Part shown: positions 34,432-44,171 of the stretch, one piece after another | How the letters are laid out: the number at the start of each line of letters is the position of its first letter | Position numbering within the stretch: the stretch's first letter is position 1 | Origin: Bog-756 sp963777665 | GTDB taxonomy: Bacteria; Actinomycetota; Acidimicrobiia; Acidimicrobiales; RAAP-2 | DNA: 64,000 nt | NCBI GenBank assembly: GCA_963777665.1 | Contig: CAVZRJ010000001.1 | Location: 124,001-188,000 of the forward strand | Direction of reading: 5' to 3' | The notes under the pieces: generated by a model | The model's database searches: none | The model's input: only the letters and a program-made list of their open reading frames with translations | What the model was told of the DNA's origin: nothing | Position numbers and translations under genes: made by a program

Positions 34432-35561
34432 GTGCCGACCCCGACCTCCCCGGCGTCACCCGCGGCCCCCGACGGTCCGGCGACGGCCGGTCCGACCGGC
34501 GACGACGATCCCGCCGAGCGGATCCGCTACCTGGACCAGGTGATGGCCGAGATCGACGCCGAGGTGCGGCGGCGACGCGCCTCGGGGACCTCCCCGCCGG
34601 CCTCGAGCGCGAGCTCGACGAGCTGTTCCTCGAGTTCTCTCCGGTGGGTCTCCACGGTCGTGGCCGCCTGCGCGAGACCCTCACCCTGGTCGACGGCAGC
34701 GCGCACGTGGACATCGCCGTACCGGTCGAGTCCCAGAAGATGGTGGGCAGCTACGTCAAGCGGCTCATCCGCCAGGGGCTCGGCTGGTACATGGGCTTCA
34801 TCGTCCACCAGATCGTCAAGTTCGCCTGGGCGGTCTCCCGGATGTTGCACGTGGTGGTCGACCACATCGAGGACCTCGAGGCGACGGTGGAGGCACACCG
34901 GTCGCCGGACCTGCCTCCTGACGTCGTGCCCCGCACCGAGCCGGGCCACACCTGGTGGGCAGATGCGGCCGTCACCGCCCTCGGCGGAGCACCGGGACGC
35001 GTGGTCCACGCCGACTGTGGTGACGGCTCACTGGTCGCGGCCCTCGTGGACGCAGGAGTCGACGCGTACGGGATCGACCCCTCGGAGACGGCCATCGAGC
35101 CCGCCCTCGACCGCGGCTTGGACGTCCGGACCGAGACCGTTCTCGGCCACCTCGATGTGGTTTCCGATGAGGTGCTCGGCGGGCTGGTCCTGAGCGGCTC
35201 GGTCCAGTGGCTCCGACCCAACGAACGCGAACAGCTGGTCGATCTTGCCGCCTCACGGTTGACCCCGGACGGCGTCCTGGTCCTCCATTCGACAACCCCG
35301 GAATCCTGGTCGGCCGCCGTTGCGCCGATGGTGCGTGATCTGGCACCGGGAAGTCCGATCCACGCTGAGACCTGGACCCATCTGCTCGGGTGTCGCGGCT
35401 TCCGGGTCGATCCGCTGAAAACCGGGGGGGTGGACCGGCGTCTGGCCCGGGTCTCCACCCCGGGACCCGATGCGGATGCGCTCAACGCGACCATCGACAC
35501 GATCAACGAACTTCTCCTCGGCCCCGGGGAGTACCTCGTGGTGGCCACGCGGGAGCGGTGA
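34432..35561 (+). CDS. Methyltransferase-like glycan-cluster protein (one frameshift)
   Basis: About 376 residues. The N-terminus contains a helical region (ERIRYLDQVMAEIDAEVRRR), then SPVGLHGRGRLRE and a helix-rich stretch GLGWYMGFIVHQIVKFAWAVSRML followed by a coiled-coil-like segment DHIEDLEATVEAH. The C-terminal half is a SAM-methyltransferase fold: VVHADCGDGSLVAALVDAGVDAYGIDPSE, GGLVLSGSVQWL and LTPDGVLVLHSTTPE. A −1 change near 34590 links the two parts. The stop overlaps the GTG of the next glycosyltransferase. The layout resembles the degenerate protein at 37893. Acceptor unknown, probably a sugar of the exported glycan. Confidence 0.65.
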
Positions 35562-36652
35562 CCGCAGTCCACCAATTCGTCCCCGCGCTCCTCCCGAGGG
35601 ACGCCACCGGCCAGCACACCCTGGCCCTGCGCGACGCGTTGCGAGCGGAGGGGTGGGAGTCGGACATCTATGTCGAGGCGGCGCACGACGAGCTGGCCGC
35701 CGAGGCCACCTACTTCGAGCGCTACCCGCACCAGTCCCGCCCCGGCGACATCCTCCTCTACCAGCTCGGGACAGCGTCCCCGCTGGCCGAGTTCCTGCTC
35801 GGTCGCCCCGAGACGCTCGTCCTCGACTACCACAACGTGACGCCGGCTGCCTACTACGCGGGCTGGGAGGATCACACGCACGAGAAGGTCGTCCGCGCTC
35901 GAGAGCAGGTGACCGCACTGGCACCGCACGCCGTTCTCGGCATCGCCGACTCGGCTTTCAACGCGGCGGAGCTCGATCGTCTCGGCTGTCCGGAGACCGT
36001 CGTCGTCCCCATCCTGGTCGACATCGAGCCGGACGGCGCCCCGGCCGACCCGCGTGAGCGCAGTCTCCTCGCCGCGGAGCACGGTGGTCGGACCGTCCTC
36101 CTCTTCGTTGGCCGGATCTCCCCGAACAAGGCACAGCACCGCCTGGTGGAGGCTCTCTGGCTCTACCGCCGCTGGTTCGACCCGGAGGCCCGGCTCCATC
36201 TGGTGGGCCCAACGGTGACTCCCGCGTACGCCAGTGCGGTGACCTCCTACGCCCGTGAGCTCGGGATCGGCGACGCGGTCCGCCATGGCGAAGACCTGAC
36301 CGCCGCCCAGCTGGCCGCGTGGTACGAGGATGCCGATGTCTTCGTCTGCCTCTCGCGCCACGAGGGCTTCTGCATCCCGCTGCTCGAGTCCATGCGCGCC
36401 GGGCTGCCCGTCGTCGCCCTCGACGCAGGAGCCGTCGGAGAGACGCTGGGCGATGCCGGTCTGCTGCTCGCGACCGACCGCCCGTCCACGGTGGCGACGG
36501 CAGTCGACCGGGTGCATCGGGATCCGTCCCTCGCCGACCGCCTTTCGAGCTCGGGCCGTCGGCGACTCGGTGACTTCGCGGCCGCGACCACCAGAAAACG
36601 CTTCATCGAGGTCCTCGGCCGGCTGTCCGCGGAACGGCGGGTCGTGGCGTGA
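35558..36652 (+). CDS. GT4 glycosyltransferase, type A
   Basis: 364 residues, GT-B fold. N-domain: VHQFVPALLPRDATGQHTLALRDAL, DILLYQLGT and DYHNVTPAAYY. C-domain: LLFVGRISPNKAQHRLVEAL, ARLHLVGP and the nucleotide-sugar motif SRHEGFCIPLLESMRAGLPVVALDAGAVGET, with the E-x7-E motif of retaining GT4 enzymes. It transfers a sugar from a nucleotide donor; donor and acceptor are unknown. GTGA overlaps on both sides make it part of a tightly packed operon. Related to the genes at 38944 and 43043. Confidence 0.85.
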   Translation: MTAVHQFVPALLPRDATGQHTLALRDALRAEGWESDIYVEAAHDELAAEATYFERYPHQSRPGDILLYQLGTASPLAEFLLGRPETLVLDYHNVTPAAYYAGWEDHTHEKVVRAREQVTALAPHAVLGIADSAFNAAELDRLGCPETVVVPILVDIEPDGAPADPRERSLLAAEHGGRTVLLFVGRISPNKAQHRLVEALWLYRRWFDPEARLHLVGPTVTPAYASAVTSYARELGIGDAVRHGEDLTAAQLAAWYEDADVFVCLSRHEGFCIPLLESMRAGLPVVALDAGAVGETLGDAGLLLATDRPSTVATAVDRVHRDPSLADRLSSSGRRRLGDFAAATTRKRFIEVLGRLSAERRVVA

Positions 36653-37896
36653 AGCTCGCCTTCGTCACGCCGCGCTACGGCACCGAGGTGATCGGGGGAG
36701 CGGAGGCGGCCGCCAGGATGCTGGCCGAGCGACTGTGCCTGCGCCCCGGTTGGGAGGTCGAGGTGCTCACCAGCTGTGCCCTCGACCACCTCACCTGGGA
36801 GAACGTCGAGCCGTCCGGACGCAGTGTCCTCAACGGGGTGACCGTGCGCCGGTTCCCGACCGTGTCGCGGCGGACCCTCGAGTACTTCGCGCTCGACGCC
36901 AAGCTCCGGGTTGCCCCGGAGACCGCCACCCTCGAACAGTCTCGCCGATGGGTGGCGCTCAACGGCCCGGTCTGCCCCGACCTGGGCGACGCGGTCGCGG
37001 TCACCGATGCGGACGTGGTGGCCTGCTATCCCTACCTGTTCGCGACCACGGTGGACGCCCTCGCGCTGTCCGGTGCCCCCGTCGTCCTGCACCCGGCGGC
37101 CCATGACGAGCCGGCGCTCTACCTGTCCGCCTTCCGGCGCAGCTTCCGCCAGGTCGACGGTCTCGTGTACCACACCAGGGCGGAGCGGGATCTGATGGAG
37201 CACGTCTTTACGATCGGGGACCGACCCCAGATCGTGCTCGGACTCGGAGTCAACGATCCGTCCGGCACCGGACGTCCCGGCGGCGGTCTCCTGGGCATCG
37301 GCGACCGGCCCTACCTCTGTTACCTCGGGCGGGTCGACGAGCACAAGGGCTGTGGCATGCTCGCCGACTACTTCACCCGCTACAAGGAGCGTCACCCCGG
37401 TGACCTCGCGTTGGCCCTGGTCGGCCCGGTGTCCGACCGGGCGCCGGGCCACCCGGACATCGTGGTCACCGGAACGGTGTCCGAGGCCGACAAATGGGAC
37501 ATCCTGGCAGGGGCGCAGGCGATGGTCACGCCTTCGGCGTACGAGTCGTTCTCGCTGGTGCTGCTCGAGTCCTGGACGTTGGGCCTCCCGGTCCTCGTCA
37601 ACGCCGCCTGCGCTGCGACCATGGAGCACTGTCGCCGTTCCGGGGGCGGGTTGTGGTTCGACTCCTTCCGCTCGTTCGAAGTCGCCGTCGACCGGCTCAC
37701 GTCGGACCCACCGCTGCGGGACGCGCTCGGCGAGGCCGGGCGCCGGTACACGGCCCGGTTCTACCGGTGGCCGACGATCATCGACCGGTACATCGAGTTC
37801 CTCAGCGGTGTGGTCGCCCGCGGGCGCCGGGTGCGGGTGGCCGACCACCGTCTCGAGACGCCGGTCGGCGGCGTCGAGTACGTCCGGGGGGCGTGA
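36649..37896 (+). CDS. GT4 glycosyltransferase, type B
   Basis: 415 residues, GT-B fold. It starts LAFVTPRYGTEVIGGAEAAARMLAE; the GG binds the acceptor side. VLHPAAHDEPALYLSAFRR, YLGRVDEHKGCGMLADYFTRYKER and SAYESFSLVLLESWTLGLPVLVNAACAAT (E-x7-E region) are conserved with the paralogue at 44172. The GTG overlaps the upstream stop. Type A and type B genes follow each other here and again at 43043–45371, so they probably act in sequence on the same chain. Confidence 0.85.
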   Translation: MKLAFVTPRYGTEVIGGAEAAARMLAERLCLRPGWEVEVLTSCALDHLTWENVEPSGRSVLNGVTVRRFPTVSRRTLEYFALDAKLRVAPETATLEQSRRWVALNGPVCPDLGDAVAVTDADVVACYPYLFATTVDALALSGAPVVLHPAAHDEPALYLSAFRRSFRQVDGLVYHTRAERDLMEHVFTIGDRPQIVLGLGVNDPSGTGRPGGGLLGIGDRPYLCYLGRVDEHKGCGMLADYFTRYKERHPGDLALALVGPVSDRAPGHPDIVVTGTVSEADKWDILAGAQAMVTPSAYESFSLVLLESWTLGLPVLVNAACAATMEHCRRSGGGLWFDSFRSFEVAVDRLTSDPPLRDALGEAGRRYTARFYRWPTIIDRYIEFLSGVVARGRRVRVADHRLETPVGGVEYVRGA

Positions 37897-38947
37897 CCGT
37901 GCCCGAAGGTCGCCCCGACGGTCCGGCCGACGACGGGCCCTCGGACGACGGCGCTTCCGACGACGGGACGTCCGATACCCCCGGGGCCGGCACGACGGAG
38001 CTGCGCCCCGACGAGCGGGAGCTCCTCGCCGCCTTCGACCGGCTCAGTCCCGAGGGCTCCCTGCGGTGGGGATTCGACGACGCCATGCGCCGGGTCAAGC
38101 CCTCGGCCGCCGAGACGCCGGAGCTCCACCCCTGGGAGGGGCTCCCCGACGATCTCTGGGAGAGAGGGAGGTCGGCTCGCATCGGCGGGCGATTCGTCGG
38201 CGACGTGGCCGGGGTGTTGGCCGGACTGCTTGCCGACGACGCACGACGCGCAGCGGTGGAGGCGGTCGCCAACGCCAATGTGGCGACCTGGGATGCGCTC
38301 CGCTACCTGGCGGCGCGGGTCGAGCAGCTGGAGGCCCGGACCGACCCGGCGGGCCTCGCGCCGTCGCTTCTCGCGCTGCCGCCACCTGACGTCGGCGGAC
38401 GGCTTGCCGACGTGGTCCGATTCGTGTGGCCGCCCGGAGAACGAACGGCGGCGCACCGCACGGTGGTGGTGGGAGAGCTCGGGGACCCGACCCTCTGGGA
38501 GGGGCTGGCCGCCCAGGCGGGGCACGACCGTCGCGTGCGCGGGGTGGATCCGCGTGGTGCGGTTGTCTGGCGTTCCTGGCCGGCCGCGGGACCGGACACC
38601 GAACTCGTCACGGCGGAGGTCGTCGCGCATCTCCGGACCCTGGACGACGACAGCGTGGGCGCGGTAGTCCTCTCGGGCTGTGCCGACCGGGTCGACCTGG
38701 CCGGCAAGCTCGAGCTGGTCGACGAGGCCCTGCGGGTGACCGTCCCCGGCGGGAGGTTGGTCCTCCTGGTCGACGACCAGTCCGCGTGGGACGCCTCGCT
38801 CGCGCCGCGGTGCGCGATCTGCTCCCCGGCCGGCCGCTGCACCCGCAGACCTGGGAGCTGCTGCTCGGACACCGTGGCGTGCAGGCCCGCATTCTTCCGC
38901 CAGACGGTGGGACGATCTCCGCCATCCTGGCCGTCGTGCACCCATGA
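37893..38947 (+). CDS. Degenerate methyltransferase-like protein (one frameshift)
   Basis: About 351 residues. An acidic, repetitive N-terminus (DDGPSDDGASDDGTSD) precedes a helical region, then a fold that lines up with the methyltransferase at 34432: VVVGELGDPTLWEGLAAQAGHDRRVRGVDP, VGAVVLSGCADRV, RVTVPGGRLVLLVDDQSAWDASLA and HPQTWELLLGHRGVQ. The glycine-rich SAM loop is altered (GELGDPTLW in place of ADCGDGSLV), so catalysis is doubtful. A −1 change near 38808 joins the last 45 residues. GTG and ATGA overlaps bind it into the operon. It may be a scaffold or an enzyme with changed cofactor use. Confidence 0.55.
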
Positions 38948-40036
38948 GCGGCATCCACCAGTTCGTCCCCATGCTCCACCGACGGGACGCGGTGGGGGAG
39001 CACACCCGGGCGGTCCGCGACCATCTCGTGTCGGCGGGGATCACGTCGCGCATCTACACGGAGCTTCCCGACCAGGACACCGCGTCGGAGACCCGGCCGT
39101 ACCGCTCCTACGAGGAGGACGCCGAGCCCGGGGACGTACTCGTCTACCAGGTGGCCACCCGGTCGGCACTCGCCGGGTGGTTGGCCACCCGTCCGGAGCC
39201 GCTGGTGCTCAACTATCACAGCATCACCCCGCCCGAGTTCTTCACGCGGTGGAACAACGCCATCGCCCGGCTCCAGGTCGGTGCCCTCGCGGAGCTGCGC
39301 CAGTTGGCCCCGCGCGGCACTCGGGATCGGGGTCTCGTCGTTCGACGCCGAGGAGCTCCGCCGTGCCGGGTGCGCGTGGACCACGGTCATCCCGGTGGCC
39401 AGCGTCGCCGTTCCGCCTCCCCCCGCCGATCCGGCCACCCTCGAGCGGCTGACCGATCGCCGGGACGGCACCGGACCCAAGTGGCTGTCCGTGGGTCGGC
39501 TCGCGCCCAACAAGGACCACCAGGAGACGATCGCCGCCCTCTTCGTGGCGCGACGCACCTCTGCGCCGGGTGCCCAGCTGACCCTGGTCGGATCTCCGAC
39601 CGAGCCGGCCTACGCTGCCGCGCTCCACCGCTATGCGGACTCACTCGGTCTCGACGACGCGGTGACATTCGAGTCGGGGCTCAGTGACAGCGCGCTCTCC
39701 GCCCACTACGACGCGGCCGACGTGCTGGTCATGCTCTCCGACCACGAGGGCTTCGCGGTGCCGGTGCTCGAGGCCATGACCCACGGGCTTCCCGTGGTCG
39801 CCTTCGACGCCGGGGCGGTGGCCGAGGTGCTCGGAGGTGCCGGGGTCCTCCTCCGCACCAAGGGCCCCCGGCATGTCGCGGCAGAGGTGGCCCTGGTGAC
39901 GGCCGATCCGGAGCGATGGGAGACCCTGGCCTCCGCCGGGAGGGATCGGGTGGCCGTGTTGGGTCTGGAGAAGGCCGGCACGGAGATGGTCAAGGCGTTG
40001 AGCGGCATCGCAAGTGAGGGTGTTCCGGTGCGGTGA
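38944..40036 (+). CDS. GT4 glycosyltransferase, type A (one frameshift)
   Basis: About 363 residues. IHQFVPMLHRRDAVGEHTRAVRDHL, DVLVYQVATRS, LNYHSITPPEFF, WLSVGRLAPNKDHQETIAAL, LTLVGSPTEPAY and LSDHEGFAVPVLEAMTHGLPVVAFDAGAVAE match the type A enzymes at 35558 and 43043. The first domain is shorter between NYH and the linker. A +1 shift at about 39317 (CGCGGCACTC) separates the domains. The start ATG overlaps the previous stop. Last gene before ClpP, 64 bases away. Confidence 0.8.
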
Positions 40037-40086
40037 CCAGGGCCGCGACCGCGCTCGGCGTGCGTCCGTATGGGGCATCCAGCCAC

Positions 40087-40092
40087 TAGGCT
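40087..40092 (+). promoter_or_regulatory. −10 box of the clpP-like gene (leaderless)
   Basis: TAGGCT, eight bases, then ATG at 40101 with no ribosome-binding site. It marks a fresh transcription start inside the glycan region, so ClpP and the exporter may be expressed separately from the upstream glycosyltransferases. Confidence 0.4.
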
Positions 40093-40100
40093 TTCGCCCC

Positions 40101-40766
40101 ATGGACTCCCTTCACCTCTCGTCCCCCTATGCCCGCCTCACGACAGTCGGTGGGCCCGCCGAGATGACGACCGCAGCCGAGGTCGGCCCGAGCTCGGACA
40201 TCTTCCAGCGGCTGCTCAAGGAGCGGATCGTCTTCATCGGGTCGGCCATCGACCAGAACACGGCCAATCTGGTCTGCTCCCAGCTCATCCTGCTCGAGGC
40301 GGAGAACCAGGAGCGGGACATCGCGGTCTACATCAACTCTCCGGGCGGATCGGTCACCGATGGCCTGGCCATCTACGACACCATGCAGTACGTGCGATGC
40401 GACGTGCGCACCATCTGCGTCGGCCTGGCTGCCTCGATGGGACAGTTCCTGCTCTGTGCAGGGACGCCCGGGAAGCGCTTCGCCCTGCCCCACAGCCGGA
40501 TCCTCATGCATCAGCCGTCGGGCGGGATGCAGGGGCAGGCCTCCGACATCGCGATCCAGGCCGAACAGATCATGTACCTCAAGCGGATGATGGCCGAGCG
40601 CATCGCGTTCCACACCGGCCAGAACATCGAGCGCATCGAGGCCGACTCGGACCGCGACCGCTGGTTCACCGCAGAAGAAGCCCGGGAGTACGGCTTCATC
40701 GACGAGGTCATCCAGAAGGACGCCATGGAGGTCCCGACAGCCGGCACTGGGGCTGCCGCGAAGTGA
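40101..40766 (+). CDS. clpP: ATP-dependent Clp protease proteolytic subunit ClpP
   Basis: 221 residues, the family's normal length. Serine-protease triad by motif: Ser112 in GLAASMGQFL, His137 in ILMHQPSGG and Asp186 in DSDRDRWFT. NSPGGSVTDGLAIYDTM is the handle-side glycine loop. It forms a tetradecameric chamber with Clp ATPases. Unusually, no clpX, tig or second clpP lies nearby; it sits between a glycosyltransferase and the exporter permease. Its TGA overlaps the permease GTG, so the permease is translationally coupled to ClpP. It may be an extra ClpP paralogue; copy number cannot be seen here. Confidence 0.9.
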   Translation: MDSLHLSSPYARLTTVGGPAEMTTAAEVGPSSDIFQRLLKERIVFIGSAIDQNTANLVCSQLILLEAENQERDIAVYINSPGGSVTDGLAIYDTMQYVRCDVRTICVGLAASMGQFLLCAGTPGKRFALPHSRILMHQPSGGMQGQASDIAIQAEQIMYLKRMMAERIAFHTGQNIERIEADSDRDRWFTAEEAREYGFIDEVIQKDAMEVPTAGTGAAAK

Positions 40767-41777
40767 GCCTGGGCGTCGAACAACCGGCGTCAGCCGGTTC
40801 CGACCCCGAACGCCCGGCGATCATCGGGGGCAGTACTCGGTTCGTGCCCGGGCAGAGCAACGACCGGGTCACGATCGTCAACGGCAAGGTCCAACTCGGC
40901 CAACGCCTGAGGGACCTGTGGGTCAATCGCGATTTGTTGGTCCTGCTGACGCGCACTGAACTCAAGGTCAAGTACAAGAATTCGGTCCTGGGCTACCTCT
41001 GGTCGATGCTCAACCCGGCCCTGGTCCTCGCCATCTACTACGCGGTGTTCAAGATCATCGCCAAGAGCCCACAGCCGCACTTTGCCATCTGGCTGTTCGC
41101 CGGCTTGATTGTGTGGAACCTCTTCAACACCTCCGCAATGTCCTCGACGACGGTGGTCGTTGGCAAGGCCGGGATCGTGAAGAAGGTCGCCTTCCCGCGT
41201 GAGCTTCTGGCCATCTCGGTTGTTGGAGTGGCGCTCGTGCTCTTCGCGATCCAGGTAGTCGTCCTGATCCTCGCACTACTCCTCTTCGGGCTGTCACCCG
41301 ACTACACGTTTGTGACCATCCTGCCGCTCGCCCTGCTGGCCCTCGTCGTCTTCACCGGTGCCGTTTCGGTGTTCCTCTCAGCGGTCAATGTCTACCTACG
41401 AGACACACAGCATTTGACCGAGGTGCTCCTCATGGCCTGGTTCTGGGGAACACCGATCGTCTACGCCTACGGTCTGATCCAGAACACGCTCACTACCAAA
41501 TACCCGCAGTTCCTCTGGTTCAAATGGGTCTATCTGTGCAACCCGATCACACCGATCGTCATGACCTTCCAGCGTGCGATCTACGGAACGAATCAATACG
41601 TGACAAAGGATCCGAAGACGGGAGCGGTCACCGGTGTGTACCACCTGCTCCCGAATTTGGGGTGTCGGGACCTATGCGGGACTGCTCGGCGCAGTGCTGG
41701 CAGTCAGCGCCGTCCTCTTCCTCCTCGCCCTCATCGTCTTCGGTCGACTCGAGGGCAACTTCGCCGAGGAGCTCTGA
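40763..41777 (+). CDS. wzm: Wzm-type polysaccharide ABC exporter permease (one frameshift)
   Basis: About 337 residues of the ABC2 membrane family. The cytoplasmic N-terminus ends with LWVNRDLLVLLTRTELKVKYKNSVLGYLWSMLNP, the amphipathic gate helix plus first membrane segment typical of Wzm/TagG. Six hydrophobic segments follow; AFPRELLAIS and NVYLRDTQHLTEVLLMAWFWGTPIVY are family hallmarks. A +1 shift at about 41663 is repaired by GTYAGLLGAVLAVSAVLFLLALIVFGRLEG, the last helix. AT content is slightly higher here than in neighbours. It works with the ATPase three bases downstream to export an undecaprenyl-linked glycan. Confidence 0.85.
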
Positions 41778-41780
41778 GCG

Positions 41781-43046
41781 GTGACTGTCGCCATCGACGT
41801 ACGGGGCATCTCCAAGCAGTTCAAGCTCTACGACGAGAAGCACACCTCGTTGAAGGAGCGGGTCATCCACGGGGGAAAGATGCCCTACACACCGTTCTGG
41901 GCCCTCCAGGACGTGAATGTCGAAATCATGCAGGGGGAGACGTTCGGGATCCTCGGCCGGAACGGAAGCGGCAAGTCGACCCTGCTCAAGTGCATCGCGG
42001 GCATTCTCAAGCCGACCTCCGGGGAGATTCGGGTGCGGGGGAGCCTGGCTGCGATGCTCGAGCTCGGAGCAGGCTTCCAGCAAGACCTCTCCGGCCGCGA
42101 CAACATCTTCCTCAACGGCTCGTTGCTCGGACTCTCCCGCCCAGAGATCGAGAAGCGGTTCGATGCGATCGTGGCCTTCGCCGAGCTCGAGGACTTCATC
42201 GACAATCAGGTCAAGTTCTACTCGTCGGGAATGTACGTGCGGCTCGGGTTCGCAGTGGCGGTCAACGTGGAGCCGGACGTGCTGCTCGTCGACGAGGTCC
42301 TGGCGGTGGGGGATGCCGCCTTCCAGCGGAAGTGCCTCGACCATGTGAAGCGATTCCAGCGCGAGGGCCGGACCATCGTCGTGGTGAGCCACGCCACCGA
42401 CGTGATGCGCCAGAACTGCGAGCGGGTGATGGTGATGAACCACGGCAAGGTCGTCACCGTCGACGAGCCGGGTGAGGGGATCCGTGCGTTCCTGGCCGAC
42501 CTCCTCGGCATGGGCACCCTCGAGGGATCGGAGTCCGGCGGTATCGCCGGCAATGTCCTTGCGATCGGGATGGTGAACGTCGACCACAGTGGTAGCGGCG
42601 ACCGGCTGCACCTGTACCCTGGCGAGGCGCTCACCATCAGTGCCGAGGTGGACAGCCTGGCGCCGGTCCCGGACGGCATGGCCACCATCGCCATCCACGA
42701 CGCCGGCGGCAATTTGGTCTTCGCGTCCGACCCGGACGACCCGATGTGCGCCCTCGACATCCCCGAGGGCGGCGGCGTGGTGCGCTTCAACTTCCCCGAG
42801 GTCCCGCTCCTCGACGGCGCCTACTCGGTGAGCGTGGGCGTTCGCAGCGCCTCCGTCACCGCGATCTACGACTGGAAGGACTCGGCCACCACGTTCGAGA
42901 TGGCCAACCCGGGTCGGTCGACCGGTTGGGTGCGCCTGCCGCTCGATGTGAGCTTCCGGCTCGGTTCCGCCGTCTCGACCGGTGAGGTGCCCGTGGTCGG
43001 CGCCCAGTTCGGGCCGCTGCCCGGCTGGGAAGAGTCCACTGCGTGA
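41781..43046 (+). CDS. wzt: Wzt-type polysaccharide ABC exporter ATPase with C-terminal glycan-binding domain
   Basis: 421 residues. ATPase domain about 1–245: Walker A LGRNGSGKST, signature FYSSGMYVRLGFAVA, Walker B VLLVDEVLAVGD and H-loop VVVSHATDVM. From about residue 265 a beta-sandwich follows (LYPGEALTISAEVDSLAPVPDG … GVVRFNFPEVPLLDGAYSVSVGV), like the Wzt C-terminal domain that binds the capped end of O-antigen in length-controlled export. A modified non-reducing terminus, for example a methyl group, would fit the methyltransferases in this cluster. GTG start; stop overlaps the next GTG. Confidence 0.9.
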   Translation: MTVAIDVRGISKQFKLYDEKHTSLKERVIHGGKMPYTPFWALQDVNVEIMQGETFGILGRNGSGKSTLLKCIAGILKPTSGEIRVRGSLAAMLELGAGFQQDLSGRDNIFLNGSLLGLSRPEIEKRFDAIVAFAELEDFIDNQVKFYSSGMYVRLGFAVAVNVEPDVLLVDEVLAVGDAAFQRKCLDHVKRFQREGRTIVVVSHATDVMRQNCERVMVMNHGKVVTVDEPGEGIRAFLADLLGMGTLEGSESGGIAGNVLAIGMVNVDHSGSGDRLHLYPGEALTISAEVDSLAPVPDGMATIAIHDAGGNLVFASDPDDPMCALDIPEGGGVVRFNFPEVPLLDGAYSVSVGVRSASVTAIYDWKDSATTFEMANPGRSTGWVRLPLDVSFRLGSAVSTGEVPVVGAQFGPLPGWEESTA

Positions 43047-44140
43047 CGGTTCCCGGGGTCTCCAGGATCGATCAGGTCGTCCCCTCGCTCGCCAGCCGGG
43101 ACGCCATCGGCGGCCACGTCATCCAGCTGCAAGGTCTTCTCCGGTCCCGTGGGTATGCGTCCGACATCTATTACGGGATTGCCACCCCCGACCGGCTCGA
43201 CCAGGGGCTACCGGTGTCGCGCATCGGTGATCACCAGAGTGCCCGCCGGGTCCTGCTCTACCAGCTCTCCATCGGGAGCGGGGTGGCGGACATCTTCCGC
43301 GAGCGCCCCGAACGCAAGTTCGTCAACTACCACAACATCACCCCGGCTCATCTCCTCGAGGCGTGGCTACCTGCGGTCGGGGAGGAGGTGCGCTGGGGTC
43401 GGGCACAGCTGCGCGACCTGGCACCGGTCACCGAGTTTGCGGTTGCCGACTCCACGTTCAACGAGCACGAGCTCCGCGACGCCGGGTACCGGGCGACCAC
43501 CACCGTGCCGCTCCTGATCGACCTCGACGGATTCGCGGGGTTACCGGACCCTGCCCTCGCCAAGAGACTGGCTGCCCAGCGAGCCGGCGGGGGGACCGAC
43601 CTCCTCTTCGTCGGAAAGGTCTCCCCCCACAAGGGCCAGCACGATCTGATCAAGACGTTGGCCGCCTACCGACGGCTCTACGATCCCGAGGCCAGGCTGC
43701 ACCTCGTGGGTGGGGCGATCAGCGACGAGTACCTTCGGGCACTCGAGCGGTTCGCCGAGGAGCTCGGACTGCGCGACGCGGTGGACATCGCCGGCTCGGT
43801 CACCCACGAGGAGCTCATCGCCTACTACGCCGCCTCCGACGTCTTCGTGTGTCTCTCCAATCACGAGGGATTCTGCGTGCCCCTGCTCGAGGCCATGTTC
43901 CACCGGCTTCCCATCGTTGCGTACACCACCACCGCCGTTCCCGAGACGGTGCAGCAGGCCGGGCTCATCCTTCCCAACAAGGAGCCGGCCCGAGTGGCCG
44001 CGGCCATCGACCGGGTGGTCAGCGATGCCAGGCTGCGCCACGAGCTGTCCAGGGCCGCAGCCGAGCGGGTCGCCTCCTTTGCCCTTCCCCGGGTCAAGGC
44101 CGGCTTCGCCTCGGCGCTCGAGGCCGCCTGCGCGGCGTGA
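43043..44140 (+). CDS. GT4 glycosyltransferase, type A
   Basis: 365 residues. IDQVVPSLASRDAIGGHVIQLQGLL, VLLYQLSIGSG, NYHNITPAHLLEAW, LLFVGKVSPHKGQHDLIKTL, EARLHLVGGAI and LSNHEGFCVPLLEAMFHRLPIVAYTTTAVPET (E-x7-E) make it the closest relative of the gene at 35558. GTGA overlap with the Wzt stop. Intact. With the following type B gene it repeats the 35558–37896 module on the other side of the exporter. Confidence 0.85.
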   Translation: MTVPGVSRIDQVVPSLASRDAIGGHVIQLQGLLRSRGYASDIYYGIATPDRLDQGLPVSRIGDHQSARRVLLYQLSIGSGVADIFRERPERKFVNYHNITPAHLLEAWLPAVGEEVRWGRAQLRDLAPVTEFAVADSTFNEHELRDAGYRATTTVPLLIDLDGFAGLPDPALAKRLAAQRAGGGTDLLFVGKVSPHKGQHDLIKTLAAYRRLYDPEARLHLVGGAISDEYLRALERFAEELGLRDAVDIAGSVTHEELIAYYAASDVFVCLSNHEGFCVPLLEAMFHRLPIVAYTTTAVPETVQQAGLILPNKEPARVAAAIDRVVSDARLRHELSRAAAERVASFALPRVKAGFASALEAACAA

Positions 44141-44171
44141 CGCCGGACCCCCTGCCGGCCCCGCCCGGGCG

